From Flavobacterium psychrotrophum (GTDB taxonomy: Bacteria; Bacteroidota; Bacteroidia; Flavobacteriales; Flavobacteriaceae), in assembly GCF_003403075.1 (NCBI RefSeq), contig NZ_CP031557.1, positions 558,001 to 622,000 of the forward strand: a DNA stretch of 64,000 nucleotides. The letters are read 5' to 3'. Shown piece by piece: positions 17,032-24,834 of the stretch. Position 1 is the first letter of the stretch. Each line of letters starts with the position of its first letter. A model generated the notes under the pieces. It was not told the origin of the DNA. It saw nothing but the letters and a program-made list of their open reading frames with translations, and searched no databases. Made by a program: the position numbers and the translations under genes.

Positions 17032-18627
17032 ATGAAAAGTATTTTATGCAGCATACTACTATTGTTTTTTTCTGGCAGCACCTATGCGCAAAATGATTGT
17101 ATAGATGCCATGGCAGTATGTTATGATACATTTGGAATAGTAAATTATCTGGGTGGGCCGGGTGTGCAGGAACTTAATAGTGGTAATGTATGCCAGGGGA
17201 AGGAGGAGAACAGTATATGGTTCAGGTTTACTATTGAAAGCCCCGGTACCCTTGATTTCTACATTTTTCCTCTTGATACTAAAGCTGTAGATTATGATTT
17301 CTGGCTCTTTGGACCGGCAACGTCCTGTAGCAATTTAGGTAGTGCCATAAGATGCTCTACAACAGAGCGACGTGCATCGCTAGGAGGCAGCGAGAATATA
17401 ACCGGAATCTCCAGGTTTGAAACAGACCTTTTTGAAAACCCTGGTGAAGGTAACGGGTTTGTAAGCCCTGTAAACGTACAGGCGGGGCAAACTTATTACC
17501 TCGCTGTAAATCAGGATAAAGTATCTGAGAGGTTTCAACTAATATTGACTGGAACGGCTAAACTTAAAGAAAACCCTCCTTACACCAGGATGCACCACGA
17601 TTATTTTTTTATTGAAAAATGCGATGATGATGGTGTAAATGACATTGCTACTTATTTTAACCTCATGGAGTTTGAAAATATTATCAGTACAACAGAGCGT
17701 ATAAATATCTCATATTTTAAAAGTAGTAATGATGCATGGCTAAATCATAATGTTATAACTAATCCCGGGCATTATCTTAGCCTACCAATGCTTGATGGTA
17801 TATATGTAAGAATAGAACACCCCATTACCGGTTGCGTTTGGATTGACAGGATGTCATTGGTAATAACAAATACTGTAGCGGCAGGTACTCCCGGGGATTT
17901 ATTTTTATGCGATACTAATGGTAATGGCACACAAACCTTTGATCTTTCTGTAAACAACTCACTTATACAAAATGGTACAGCCCTGCCGGTTAGTTATCAT
18001 CTTACAGAGCAGGATGCAAAAACAGGTAATAACGCTTTGCCGAATCTATACCAAAACACAACACGCAGCCAGACCATCTGGGCGCGCCTTAGCGGTACAG
18101 GAACATGCTATATGTATGATGTAACAAGCTTTACTCTAAATGTTCCTGAAATTCCAAAAATTGAATACACTTTAAACATTAGAGATTTTTCAGGAGACGA
18201 TACCAGTGTAGAAGTAATTATTACTGAGCCCGAAAAGTATGTTTATGCTGTAGACAATGATAGCTTTAGTCCATCAATTAATTTCAACGGATTAACCGAA
18301 GGTCCTCACATATTTTATATCAAGCCTCTGGATGAATGCGGTGTAATAGAGTCTAGAAACTTTTTTATTCTAAACTATCCCAAATTCTTTACCCCAAACA
18401 ATGATGGCGAGAATGACTTATGGCGAATAGCCTATCTTACACAACGGCCGGGTAGTTATGTCATTATTTTTGATCGTTATGGCAAATTGCTTACAAGTTT
18501 TGGGCACCGTTCTGCGGGGTGGAACGGTACATTAAAAGGCAAATCCCTGCCTGCAGATGATTACTGGTTTATACTACATCTGGATACCGGGCAGGTAGTA
18601 AAAGGCCATTTTGCTCTATTGCGTTAA
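17032..18627 (+). CDS. Secreted protein with type IX type B (gliding-associated) sorting domain
   Basis: A 531-residue protein with a signal peptide (MKSILCSILLLFFSGSTYAQ) and an N-terminal jelly-roll-like region (GKEENSIWFRFTIESPGTLDF ... YYLAVNQDK). The C-terminus is a T9SS type B / gliding-motility-associated domain: PKFFTPNNDGENDLW, IIFDRYGKLL, GWNGTLKGKSLPADDYWF, GHFALLR. It is likely a large surface protein involved in adhesion or motility-linked functions. Type B cargo need dedicated PorP/SprF-like partners, none of which are seen here. Confidence 0.8.
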   Translation: MKSILCSILLLFFSGSTYAQNDCIDAMAVCYDTFGIVNYLGGPGVQELNSGNVCQGKEENSIWFRFTIESPGTLDFYIFPLDTKAVDYDFWLFGPATSCSNLGSAIRCSTTERRASLGGSENITGISRFETDLFENPGEGNGFVSPVNVQAGQTYYLAVNQDKVSERFQLILTGTAKLKENPPYTRMHHDYFFIEKCDDDGVNDIATYFNLMEFENIISTTERINISYFKSSNDAWLNHNVITNPGHYLSLPMLDGIYVRIEHPITGCVWIDRMSLVITNTVAAGTPGDLFLCDTNGNGTQTFDLSVNNSLIQNGTALPVSYHLTEQDAKTGNNALPNLYQNTTRSQTIWARLSGTGTCYMYDVTSFTLNVPEIPKIEYTLNIRDFSGDDTSVEVIITEPEKYVYAVDNDSFSPSINFNGLTEGPHIFYIKPLDECGVIESRNFFILNYPKFFTPNNDGENDLWRIAYLTQRPGSYVIIFDRYGKLLTSFGHRSAGWNGTLKGKSLPADDYWFILHLDTGQVVKGHFALLR

Positions 18628-18647
18628 CTGTGCATCATAAAACAAGA

Positions 18648-18679
18648 AAAGCTGCAAGGGCAATTACCCTTACAGCTTT
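18648..18679 (+). terminator. Terminator after the type B cargo gene
   Basis: AAAGCTG-C-AAGGG pairs with CCCTT-A-CAGCTTT around a CAATTA loop, followed by a T-rich tail. Confidence 0.75.
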
Positions 18680-18719
18680 ATCTATTAGTTTGCTGTTAAT
18701 AATAACAGCTCAGGATTTT

Positions 18720-18887
18720 AGGCTCTGTACCTCCCTGCCATCCTGCCGTGTTGCTGATCGGTTTCCGCACAAGGTGTACGCCGACGTTAGTTAAATGCCC
18801 TGCACGAACGGGTGGAAAGTGCAGCGCCCGTTACAGCCTCCCCGGCAGGCTGTCTACCCGTCGTCTTCGTTTTGGCAGGTAGTGCCT
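18720..18887. ncRNA. Putative structured RNA with a pseudoknot (unidentified)
   Basis: This block is clearly GC-richer than its flanks and has no sensible coding frame. The ends pair (AGGC 18720-18723 with GCCT 18884-18887; CCTGCC 18734-18739 with GGCAGG 18874-18879). Inside, CTGCAC (18800-18805) pairs with GTGCAG (18819-18824), while AACGGG in that loop (18807-18812) pairs with CCCGTT (18827-18832), an H-type pseudoknot of two perfect 6-bp stems. ACAGCCT (18833-18839) pairs with AGGCTGT (18847-18853). Signatures of tmRNA, RNase P and SRP RNA are absent; a 6S-like RNA is possible but unproven. The strand is undecided. Convergent-side terminators at 18648 and 18992 isolate it from neighbouring genes. 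Confidence 0.55.
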
Positions 18888-18991
18888 GTTAATCCTTTAT
18901 GTTTAGTAAAATTACGCAACCAGATTTATATTGTTCTTAAAACCAATACAATGTATTGTTAATGGTTTGCCTTTAAAGGTGTATAAATACA

Positions 18992-19027
18992 AAAAGGCCG
19001 TCTCATCTATTTATGAAACGGCCTTTT
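18992..19027. terminator. Bidirectional terminator downstream of the Cys-rich gene
   Basis: AAAAGGCCGT (18992-19001) and ACGGCCTTTT (19018-19027) are perfect inverted repeats with A and T runs outside. It lies 41 bases past the stop of the gene at 19069-19314. Confidence 0.8.
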
Positions 19028-19068
19028 GTATTACAACTAAATTTATTTTAGTATCCTTATCGTAATGC

Positions 19069-19314
19069 TTATGCCACTATCCTTGGATAGAAAACAGTAC
19101 ACATCATGCCTTCGCTTGCCTTGTTAGGATGTGCGCAGTGCTCTGTCTGGAATTTTGCACATTTTAAACAATCAGATTCTCTGCTTAGTACTGCACGAAA
19201 TTCATAAGCCTGGCAGGCCTGTGTCTCTGCAGTAACTATTTCGTGTACATTACATAATTGTCCTTTTAGGTGGTGGTCGCAGTTACCACAGCAATTAGCT
19301 AACTTGATATCCAT
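19069..19314 (-). CDS. Small cysteine-rich protein, probably metal-binding
   Basis: An 81-residue cytosolic protein with about ten cysteines and several histidines, arranged in two clusters (NCCGNCDHH ... LCNVH and CLKCAKF ... HCAHP ... MMC). The spacing suggests two zinc or Fe-S sites. I do not recognise the family. A -7 element TAAATTTG lies at 19361-19368 on the same strand, about 47 bases upstream, and a strong terminator follows, so it is a monocistronic gene. Confidence 0.6.
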   Translation of the reverse strand: MDIKLANCCGNCDHHLKGQLCNVHEIVTAETQACQAYEFRAVLSRESDCLKCAKFQTEHCAHPNKASEGMMCTVFYPRIVA

Positions 19315-19360
19315 AACATTTATTTTTTGAGGTTAAACTTTCATGATTTAATTATACATA

Positions 19361-19368
19361 CAAATTTA
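19361..19368 (-). promoter_or_regulatory. -7 element of the Cys-rich gene
   Basis: Minus-strand TAAATTTG matches TAnnTTTG exactly, at a suitable distance from the start at 19314. No matching -33 element is visible. Confidence 0.45.
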
Positions 19369-19542
19369 AGCAGAATAAATGTTAGAGAAATTCTAAATAA
19401 CTGTATTTGAGCTATTTGTAAATGGATTGTTTATAAATAAGCTTGTAAGTAACTGATTGAGTGGTATTCTTGCCTTGTACCTTATGAAACCGTTAACAGG
19501 CTTTGATAAAGTTTCGTTTTTAATTGTGCGTAAGGGGAGATC

Positions 19543-20598
19543 TTATTTTGCTTCGCTATTAATTGCTATGCAAAAGAGGGTTTCGCCTACATTTACAGGT
19601 GGCGTACCTATTTTATACAAAACTACGCCAGACTCCGGTGCTATGATGGTTTTTATTCTGTTTCCAAAAATATCAGTAATAAAACCAATCTCAGTGTCTT
19701 TAATTACGGTATCGCCCGCTTTAAGGCTGCTGTAAAAAATACCCTGGTCAGGTACAGCTACATATACCTGTTTGTCATACATTATCCTGGGAGGAGTGGC
19801 AGGTTTTACATTTTTATTTTCATACATTTTCAGTTCTGCCATCATGCGGTATATCGCCTGTTTTGTGGCTACCACTTCTGCCTGTTTCCAGCTGCCTAGT
19901 TTTCCTATTTCTATGCTTAATGCGGTTATGCCTTGTCTTACTGCCTGTTTAAAGGCATATTGTGCAGGCTTATCAGCAGGTAGTATATATGAATAAGACA
20001 CAATAGTGTCAAAGCCACTTATTTGACTAAGGCGGGCTGACAATTCAGTTTGTTTTTTTAACTCCTTGTTGTTGTAATAACATATAAAAGGTATAAGGTC
20101 TTCGCTTACATCGCCGCCGTGCATATCCAGCAACACATCTGTAACAGGAAAAACCTGCGTGGTAAAAAAGTCGGCCATTACTTCGGTAATACTACCCTTA
20201 GCATTACCGGGAAACACCCTGTTTAGGTTAAGCCCGTCTAATGGATTTATAAAAGGTGTTCTTTTGTAAAACGATTCAACATTTACAATGGGTATTATAA
20301 CCAGGTTGCCACTTAGTTTTTTAGGGTCTATCTCTTTTTTAAATTCTATGAGCGACATTATGGTAGGATATTCCATGCCATGAATTCCTGCAATTATAGT
20401 AAACGTAGCTCCCGGTTTTAAACCGCTGATAAGTGTTACGGGTATATCAACCGATACATTGTTAGCTGTACTTAACTTAAAAATAGTGTCTTTTACTAAT
20501 GCTTTTTCATGGCTTAAAATTTGCTTTATCATAGGGGTTTGACAAAAAGACCAATAGTTAACAAATATTATTAAAATAAATGAAAATGCGTATTTCAT
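19543..20598 (-). CDS. Exported succinylglutamate desuccinylase/aspartoacylase family (M14-like) protein
   Basis: A 351-residue protein with an N-terminal signal segment (MKYAFSFILIIFVNYWSFCQ). The zinc site typical of the AstE/AspA family is visible: GIHGMEYPT supplies His and Glu, and LLDMHGGDVSED supplies the second His. LDGLNLNRVFPG matches the substrate-binding Asn-Arg motif, and a later SIEIGKLG has the candidate catalytic Glu. It probably hydrolyses an amide or peptide-like bond in the periplasm; the substrate is unknown. Confidence 0.8.
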   Translation of the reverse strand: MKYAFSFILIIFVNYWSFCQTPMIKQILSHEKALVKDTIFKLSTANNVSVDIPVTLISGLKPGATFTIIAGIHGMEYPTIMSLIEFKKEIDPKKLSGNLVIIPIVNVESFYKRTPFINPLDGLNLNRVFPGNAKGSITEVMADFFTTQVFPVTDVLLDMHGGDVSEDLIPFICYYNNKELKKQTELSARLSQISGFDTIVSYSYILPADKPAQYAFKQAVRQGITALSIEIGKLGSWKQAEVVATKQAIYRMMAELKMYENKNVKPATPPRIMYDKQVYVAVPDQGIFYSSLKAGDTVIKDTEIGFITDIFGNRIKTIIAPESGVVLYKIGTPPVNVGETLFCIAINSEAK

Positions 20599-20697
20599 AA
20601 AACAATAAAATTGAGGCAGCTAAACTGCTAAAAGATAATATTTATACTTGGTTTATAGTTGCTATAAAGGAGGTATTGCCCCCAAATTTTTATCAGG

Positions 20698-21987
20698 CTA
20701 TTCTTTAGCAGAATTTGTTACAGTGTTTTGTGGAAGCAAAGTCTTGCCAGCCTCTTTTGCCAGAACCTTTTGTGCAAATTTACCAATAGTAAGGCCCTGT
20801 ACTATAATAGAGAATACAACTACAAAGTAGGTTATGGCTATTAGTGTGTTCTTGTAAGGGTTGTCATCCATAGAGAGTGCAAGTGCAATAGAAACACCGC
20901 CACGAAGCCCGCCCCACACCAGTATTTTGATGGTGCCTTTGCTGAATTTTTCTCTAAAAGGGATGATTTTTGTAGGCAGCCAAATAGAAAAGAAACGTGC
21001 AAATAAAACCAGTACCACCGCAGCAAGGCCAGGAACCCAGTAGTCATTAAGGTCTTTTATCATTAATAGGTTAAGCCCTATGAAAAGGAAAAGTATGGCG
21101 TTTAATATTTCATCATTAAGTTCCCAGAATTTATCAAGATAATCTTTAGTGGTTGTGCTCATGGCAAAACGTTTGCGCAGGTTACCTATCATGATACCTG
21201 CAAAAACCATGGTAAGCGGTCCTGAGATATGAAGCCCTCTTGCAATAAGGTAACCGCCCATTACTACAGAAAGCGTTATAAGTACAGATACTTTATAATC
21301 ATCTACCTTGCGCATAGCACGCGATGCGGTAATACCCAGCGCCAGACCCAGTATAAATGCACCTCCGGCTTCTTTTATAAGTAACCATATAACATTAAGT
21401 GCAGTAAGGTCTTCTGTATTGCCTTGGGCGAGCTCCAATATTACAGCAAACACCACAACTGCTACACCATCGTTAAATAACGATTCTCCCGCAATTTTTG
21501 TTTCGAGCGATTTACGCACTTTAGCCTGTTTCAGGATACTGAGTACAGCAACGGGATCTGTAGGGGAGATGAGTGCCCCAAACAATAAACAGTAGATGTA
21601 AGGTATTTCGAGGTCTTTTATAGGGATAAAATAAATAAGTGTACCTACTACAAACGTTGATATTACTACACTTAGGGTAGAGAACACTACTATAGGGCCG
21701 CGCTGCTCGCGCAGGTCTTTTATATTAATATGGATGGCTCCCGCAAAGAGCAGAAAGTTTAGCATAGCACCCATAAGCAGTTCAGTAAAATCAAATTCTT
21801 TTATAAGACTGGTAAGCCTGTGTAGGGTAGTAGGGAAAATGTTACCAAATGCGACCAGCACTATAGATACGGCCATGGCAATAACCATAACGCCTATGGT
21901 AGATGGCAACTTTAAAAACCTCACATTTAGGTAGGCAAAAAAGCTGGCAAGTACAATGAGTATAGAAAGGGAGTAGTATAATTCCAT
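20698..21987 (-). CDS. Cation:proton antiporter, CPA1 (NhaP-like) family
   Basis: A 429-residue inner-membrane protein with about 12 helices. Family motifs are present: FGALISPTDPVAVLSILK in the first half, followed by GESLFNDGVAVVVF with the conserved Asn-Asp pair, and later WGGLRGGVSIALALSM. It exchanges Na+ or K+ for H+ in pH and salt homeostasis. There is no long C-terminal regulatory (TrkA) domain. The gene stands alone. Confidence 0.9.
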   Translation of the reverse strand: MELYYSLSILIVLASFFAYLNVRFLKLPSTIGVMVIAMAVSIVLVAFGNIFPTTLHRLTSLIKEFDFTELLMGAMLNFLLFAGAIHINIKDLREQRGPIVVFSTLSVVISTFVVGTLIYFIPIKDLEIPYIYCLLFGALISPTDPVAVLSILKQAKVRKSLETKIAGESLFNDGVAVVVFAVILELAQGNTEDLTALNVIWLLIKEAGGAFILGLALGITASRAMRKVDDYKVSVLITLSVVMGGYLIARGLHISGPLTMVFAGIMIGNLRKRFAMSTTTKDYLDKFWELNDEILNAILFLFIGLNLLMIKDLNDYWVPGLAAVVLVLFARFFSIWLPTKIIPFREKFSKGTIKILVWGGLRGGVSIALALSMDDNPYKNTLIAITYFVVVFSIIVQGLTIGKFAQKVLAKEAGKTLLPQNTVTNSAKE

Positions 21988-22083
21988 GAATAAAGTGTTA
22001 TTCTGATTTTTGAAAGTCGATTTTTACAAATATAACGTTTAAGACCGTTTGAAACTATTTTTTAACACCATACGGGTATAAAA

Positions 22084-22103
22084 AAATCCCCAACAGGGGA
22101 TTT
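22084..22103 (-). terminator. Terminator for the gene at 22123-22692
   Basis: AAATCCCC-AACA-GGGGATTT; read on the minus strand the hairpin is followed by seven T. Confidence 0.8.
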
Positions 22104-22122
22104 GTATTTGTATGAATATACT

Positions 22123-22692
22123 TTAAACTCCAAGCTGTTTTCGAACCGCTTCATCCAGTACCTTAGCCATCAGTTTCTCGCCGCTTCGGTTTAAAAATTT
22201 CCATTTTCCGGCGGTTTGTTCGTTAAGTATAGCTATAAAATCTGCGCGCTTCCGCATCGTAAAAGTATTGAACCTGGGGTTAAAGGTAACCTCTTCTGTT
22301 TTCATAGCTTTTTTAAAATTCTGTACCATGGCATTGGCTTCAGCTTCGCCAATGGGTTCGCTAAATGTCATTTTCATCAGCATGTCGTGTTTTACAATGC
22401 TGTAATAACCATTAGCAATATGTTTTATTTCGCCAAACTCAAAGTTAGCAGGGGCGTCTACAACATCCATTACATAACCATCGCCCTTAAGCATTGCCTT
22501 AAGGCTTTCAAGCATTTTGTCTTTTGGTATAAAATCAAACACCTTTGGGTAAGTATCGGCTATGAGCAGTTCATAGTTGCCATCTACCGTATTTTTATAA
22601 AAGCGGGCAGCATCGGTTTCTAATATTTTCTTATCCTGCGCAAGTGAAGAAAAAGCTATGAACAAAGTAAGGGCTAAAAATATTTTTTTCAT
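22123..22692 (-). CDS. Exported protein of unknown function
   Basis: A 189-residue protein with a clear signal peptide (MKKIFLALTLFIAFSSLAQ); the ATG at 22692 is chosen for this reason although the frame opens at 22728. The mature part is mixed alpha/beta (YKNTVDGNYELLIADTYPKVF, GYYSIVKHDMLMKMTF, AGKWKFLNRSGEKLMAKVL), consistent with an SnoaL/NTF2-like cone fold, but no motif proves it. Similar proteins are widespread in Flavobacteriaceae and uncharacterised. Confidence 0.6.
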   Translation of the reverse strand: MKKIFLALTLFIAFSSLAQDKKILETDAARFYKNTVDGNYELLIADTYPKVFDFIPKDKMLESLKAMLKGDGYVMDVVDAPANFEFGEIKHIANGYYSIVKHDMLMKMTFSEPIGEAEANAMVQNFKKAMKTEEVTFNPRFNTFTMRKRADFIAILNEQTAGKWKFLNRSGEKLMAKVLDEAVRKQLGV

Positions 22693-22816
22693 AACCGTAA
22701 AGTTAGCAAATATTATGCCTGCTAGCAATCGCTGTTCAACAGATGTAAGGTTTTACAGCTAATGGAAAAGTTACCATAGTGTTAGTTAAAAGTTTCTTCA
22801 TTTAAAAACAGTTGGT

Positions 22817-22824
22817 TATATTTG
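22817..22824 (+). promoter_or_regulatory. -7 element of the DUF4833 gene
   Basis: TATATTTG, an exact TAnnTTTG match, ends 24 bases before the ATG at 22849. It makes the upstream TTG start (22822) implausible because that codon lies inside the promoter. Confidence 0.5.
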
Positions 22825-22848
22825 AGTAAAACCGCTACACCTCTATTT

Positions 22849-23361
22849 ATGAAAAAGAGACTTACAGTATTGCTTATTTTGTTTACAGGCCTTTTGCTTG
22901 CACAGCATAATTACCCCACGCCACCCGATGCTAAAACACGTTTGTTTTACATACAGCATAGCAATAACCATAACACTTTTGTGTATGATGCTAACCTTAC
23001 GGGCAAAAAACTCAATACGGCCGATCCTGTGGCAGTATATCGCTTAACTTATACAAAGGGAGGTATTAAAGAAGAATTAAGCAACGTGCAGCGAAAAATG
23101 GCTTATGGTGTAACTGTAGTGAGTACCGAGCCGGGGTCATGCTCTTTTACGCTGGCTGCTTATCCTGCAAAAAAAATTTATGTGCATCTTGAAAAAGATG
23201 GCAAACCGGAAGCTACTGTAACTGTAAATGGCAAAAATATACTGCTTAATAAAATGTTTTTACTGGCAAATAAGCTGGGTACTACTGTTGAGTATATTGA
23301 CTTTTATGGCAAAGATACTGCAACCGGTAAAGAAGTTAAAGAGAGGATGTATATAAAGTAG
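22849..23361 (+). CDS. Exported DUF4833-like protein
   Basis: A 170-residue protein with a signal peptide (MKKRLTVLLILFTGLLLAQ) and a single beta-rich domain: LFYIQHSNNHNTFVYDANL, DPVAVYRLTYTKGG, LSNVQRKMAYGV, VEYIDFYGKD. This matches my memory of DUF4833, a periplasmic family of unknown function. It is a single gene followed by a bidirectional terminator. Confidence 0.6.
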   Translation: MKKRLTVLLILFTGLLLAQHNYPTPPDAKTRLFYIQHSNNHNTFVYDANLTGKKLNTADPVAVYRLTYTKGGIKEELSNVQRKMAYGVTVVSTEPGSCSFTLAAYPAKKIYVHLEKDGKPEATVTVNGKNILLNKMFLLANKLGTTVEYIDFYGKDTATGKEVKERMYIK

Positions 23362-23407
23362 TTATTGAGCTACTAAGAAGTTTAGCATCTAAACAGCTTA
23401 AACAAAA

Positions 23408-23433
23408 AAAACTCCCGCTAATGCAGGAGTTTT
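23408..23433. terminator. Bidirectional terminator between the DUF4833 gene and rplT
   Basis: AAAACTCC (23408-23415) pairs with GGAGTTTT (23426-23433), with A and T runs on both sides. It serves the convergent DUF4833 gene and the thrS-infC-rpmI-rplT operon. Confidence 0.8.
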
Positions 23434-23470
23434 GAGTAAGTAAGATAAATATGTTGATTAGACGTATCGT

Positions 23471-23818
23471 TTATTTCTTAACCTGGTTTACTATTGCAGT
23501 AAACGCTTCAGGGTGGTTAGCAGCAAGGTCAGCAAGAACCTTACGGTTTAGCTCGATACCTGCAGCTTTAACATTACCCATGAATTGAGAGTAGCTCTGG
23601 CCATGTAGCCTTGCACCAGCGTTGATACGCATGATCCATAGGGCACGGAAGTTTCTCTTTTTTTGTTTACGGTCACGGTAAGCATAAACCATTGCTTTTT
23701 CTACCGCGTTTTTGGCTACTGTCCAAACGTTTTTACGTCTTCCAAAGAAACCTTTGGCTTGCTTAAGAACCCTTTTTCTACGGGCCCTAGATGCAACTGA
23801 ATTTACTGATCTTGGCAT
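23471..23818 (-). CDS. rplT: 50S ribosomal protein L20
   Basis: The 115-residue protein [18 protein letters not shown] begins a very basic N-terminal helix and continues [20 protein letters not shown] and [14 protein letters not shown], all diagnostic of L20. It binds 23S rRNA early in 50S assembly and often represses its own operon. The start at 23818 (MPRS) is the universal family start; the frame's upstream extension is not used. It is the last gene of thrS-infC-rpmI-rplT. Confidence 0.97.
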   Translation of the reverse strand: MPRSVNSVASRARRKRVLKQAKGFFGRRKNVWTVAKNAVEKAMVYAYRDRKQKKRNFRALWIMRINAGARLHGQSYSQFMGNVKAAGIELNRKVLADLAANHPEAFTAIVNQVKK

Positions 23819-23917
23819 AATCTTTAATTGTTTTTGTAGCAGGCGCCCCAAATTATTAACGGGAACTTAAAAGCCATACTCCAGGGTTATTTTAAATTGT
23901 TTTAACCGAACGGCAAT

Positions 23918-24115
23918 TTAGCGTAGGCCTAATTGCTGTTGAACGCTTTTCTCATCTGTCTTGTGAACTAGAGTAGCGTGTGTAAGAGCTAACTTACGTT
24001 TTTTAGACTTTTTAGTCAGGATGTGACTTTTGAAAGCGTGCTTTCTTTTGATCTTTCCTGAACCAGTTACCTTGAATCTCTTCTTAGCGCTGGATTTAGT
24101 TTTCATTTTAGGCAT
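23918..24115 (-). CDS. rpmI: 50S ribosomal protein L35
   Basis: A 65-residue basic protein: [20 protein letters not shown], then [22 protein letters not shown], the complete L35 pattern. It lies between infC (137 bases upstream) and rplT (99 bases downstream). Confidence 0.97.
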   Translation of the reverse strand: MPKMKTKSSAKKRFKVTGSGKIKRKHAFKSHILTKKSKKRKLALTHATLVHKTDEKSVQQQLGLR

Positions 24116-24166
24116 TTTCTTCCTGTATTATAATTTATCTTACTTACTTTATTATAAAGTTATAAT

Positions 24167-24247
24167 GTTTTAAAGTTGAAAGTTATAACGTTAACAGGCT
24201 ACACATAAGTGCCAACATTTAAACTTTATGACTTTCAACTTTAAAAC
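24167..24247 (-). promoter_or_regulatory. Long hairpin between infC and rpmI
   Basis: Two 22-base arms, 24167-24188 and 24226-24247, are complementary at 21 of 22 positions, separated by a 37-base loop. The arm core is TTTAAAGTTGAAAGT. In the leftward mRNA this hairpin follows the infC stop by about 5 bases and precedes rpmI by about 50. It could act as an attenuator, an L20-type autoregulatory or processing site, or it could be an inserted repeat. Confidence 0.5.
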
Positions 24248-24252
24248 TAAAC

Positions 24253-24810
24253 TTATACCTTTTTCTTTTTAGGTGCGATGAACATAATCATCCTTTTACC
24301 TTCAAGAACCGGCATTGCCTCAACTTTACCCCACTCTTCAAGATCGGTAGCAAGTTTAAGCAGCAATATCTGCCCTTGTTCTTTATAGATGATACTACGG
24401 CCTTTAAAGAAAACGAATGCCTTTAACTTAGAGCCTTCTTTAAGGAACTTTTCAGCGTTCTTGCGCTTAAAGTCATAATCGTGCTCATCGGTTTGCGGGC
24501 CGAAGCGTATTTCTTTAACGACTATTTGTGTAGCCTTGGCCTTAAGCATCTTGTCGCGCTTTTTTTGCTCGTACAAAAATTTCTTATAGTCCATGATCTT
24601 ACACACAGGCGGCTCAGCATTTGGAGAGATCTCCACAAGATCAAGCTCCTGCTGTTCTGCCCACTGCATGGCCTGAGATGTTTTATAAACACCCGGCTCA
24701 ATGTTCTCGCCCACAAGTCTTACCTCGGGTACGCGAATGTAGTTATTGATCCTGTGCGGATCTTTTTTTTCTACGCGGGGTTGTGGCCCCCTGTTGTTTC
24801 TTATAGCTAT
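24253..24810 (-). CDS. infC: Translation initiation factor IF-3, with a non-canonical AUA start
   Basis: IF-3 proofreads start-codon and initiator-tRNA pairing on the 30S subunit. Both domains are present, with the conserved N-terminal [21 protein letters not shown] and the C-terminal [17 protein letters not shown] and [14 protein letters not shown]. The frame upstream of GTG 24714 stays in register to a TAA just before [12 protein letters not shown] and contains no ATG, GTG or TTG. Starting at 24714 would remove the conserved [11 protein letters not shown] segment. The ATA at 24810 gives (M)[16 protein letters not shown], the usual flavobacterial N-terminus, 185 aa. IF-3 genes are known to use AUU-type starts for self-control. 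Confidence 0.9.
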   Translation of the reverse strand: MAIRNNRGPQPRVEKKDPHRINNYIRVPEVRLVGENIEPGVYKTSQAMQWAEQQELDLVEISPNAEPPVCKIMDYKKFLYEQKKRDKMLKAKATQIVVKEIRFGPQTDEHDYDFKRKNAEKFLKEGSKLKAFVFFKGRSIIYKEQGQILLLKLATDLEEWGKVEAMPVLEGKRMIMFIAPKKKKV

Positions 24811-24834
24811 GGCTCTAAAATTTTAAGTTTATAC

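Noticed and set aside
18720..18887. tmRNA or RNase P RNA
   Set aside because: No tRNA-like ends or tag frame, and no GAGGAAAGTCCGG-type or ACAGAA-type RNase P blocks on either strand; also too short for RNase P.
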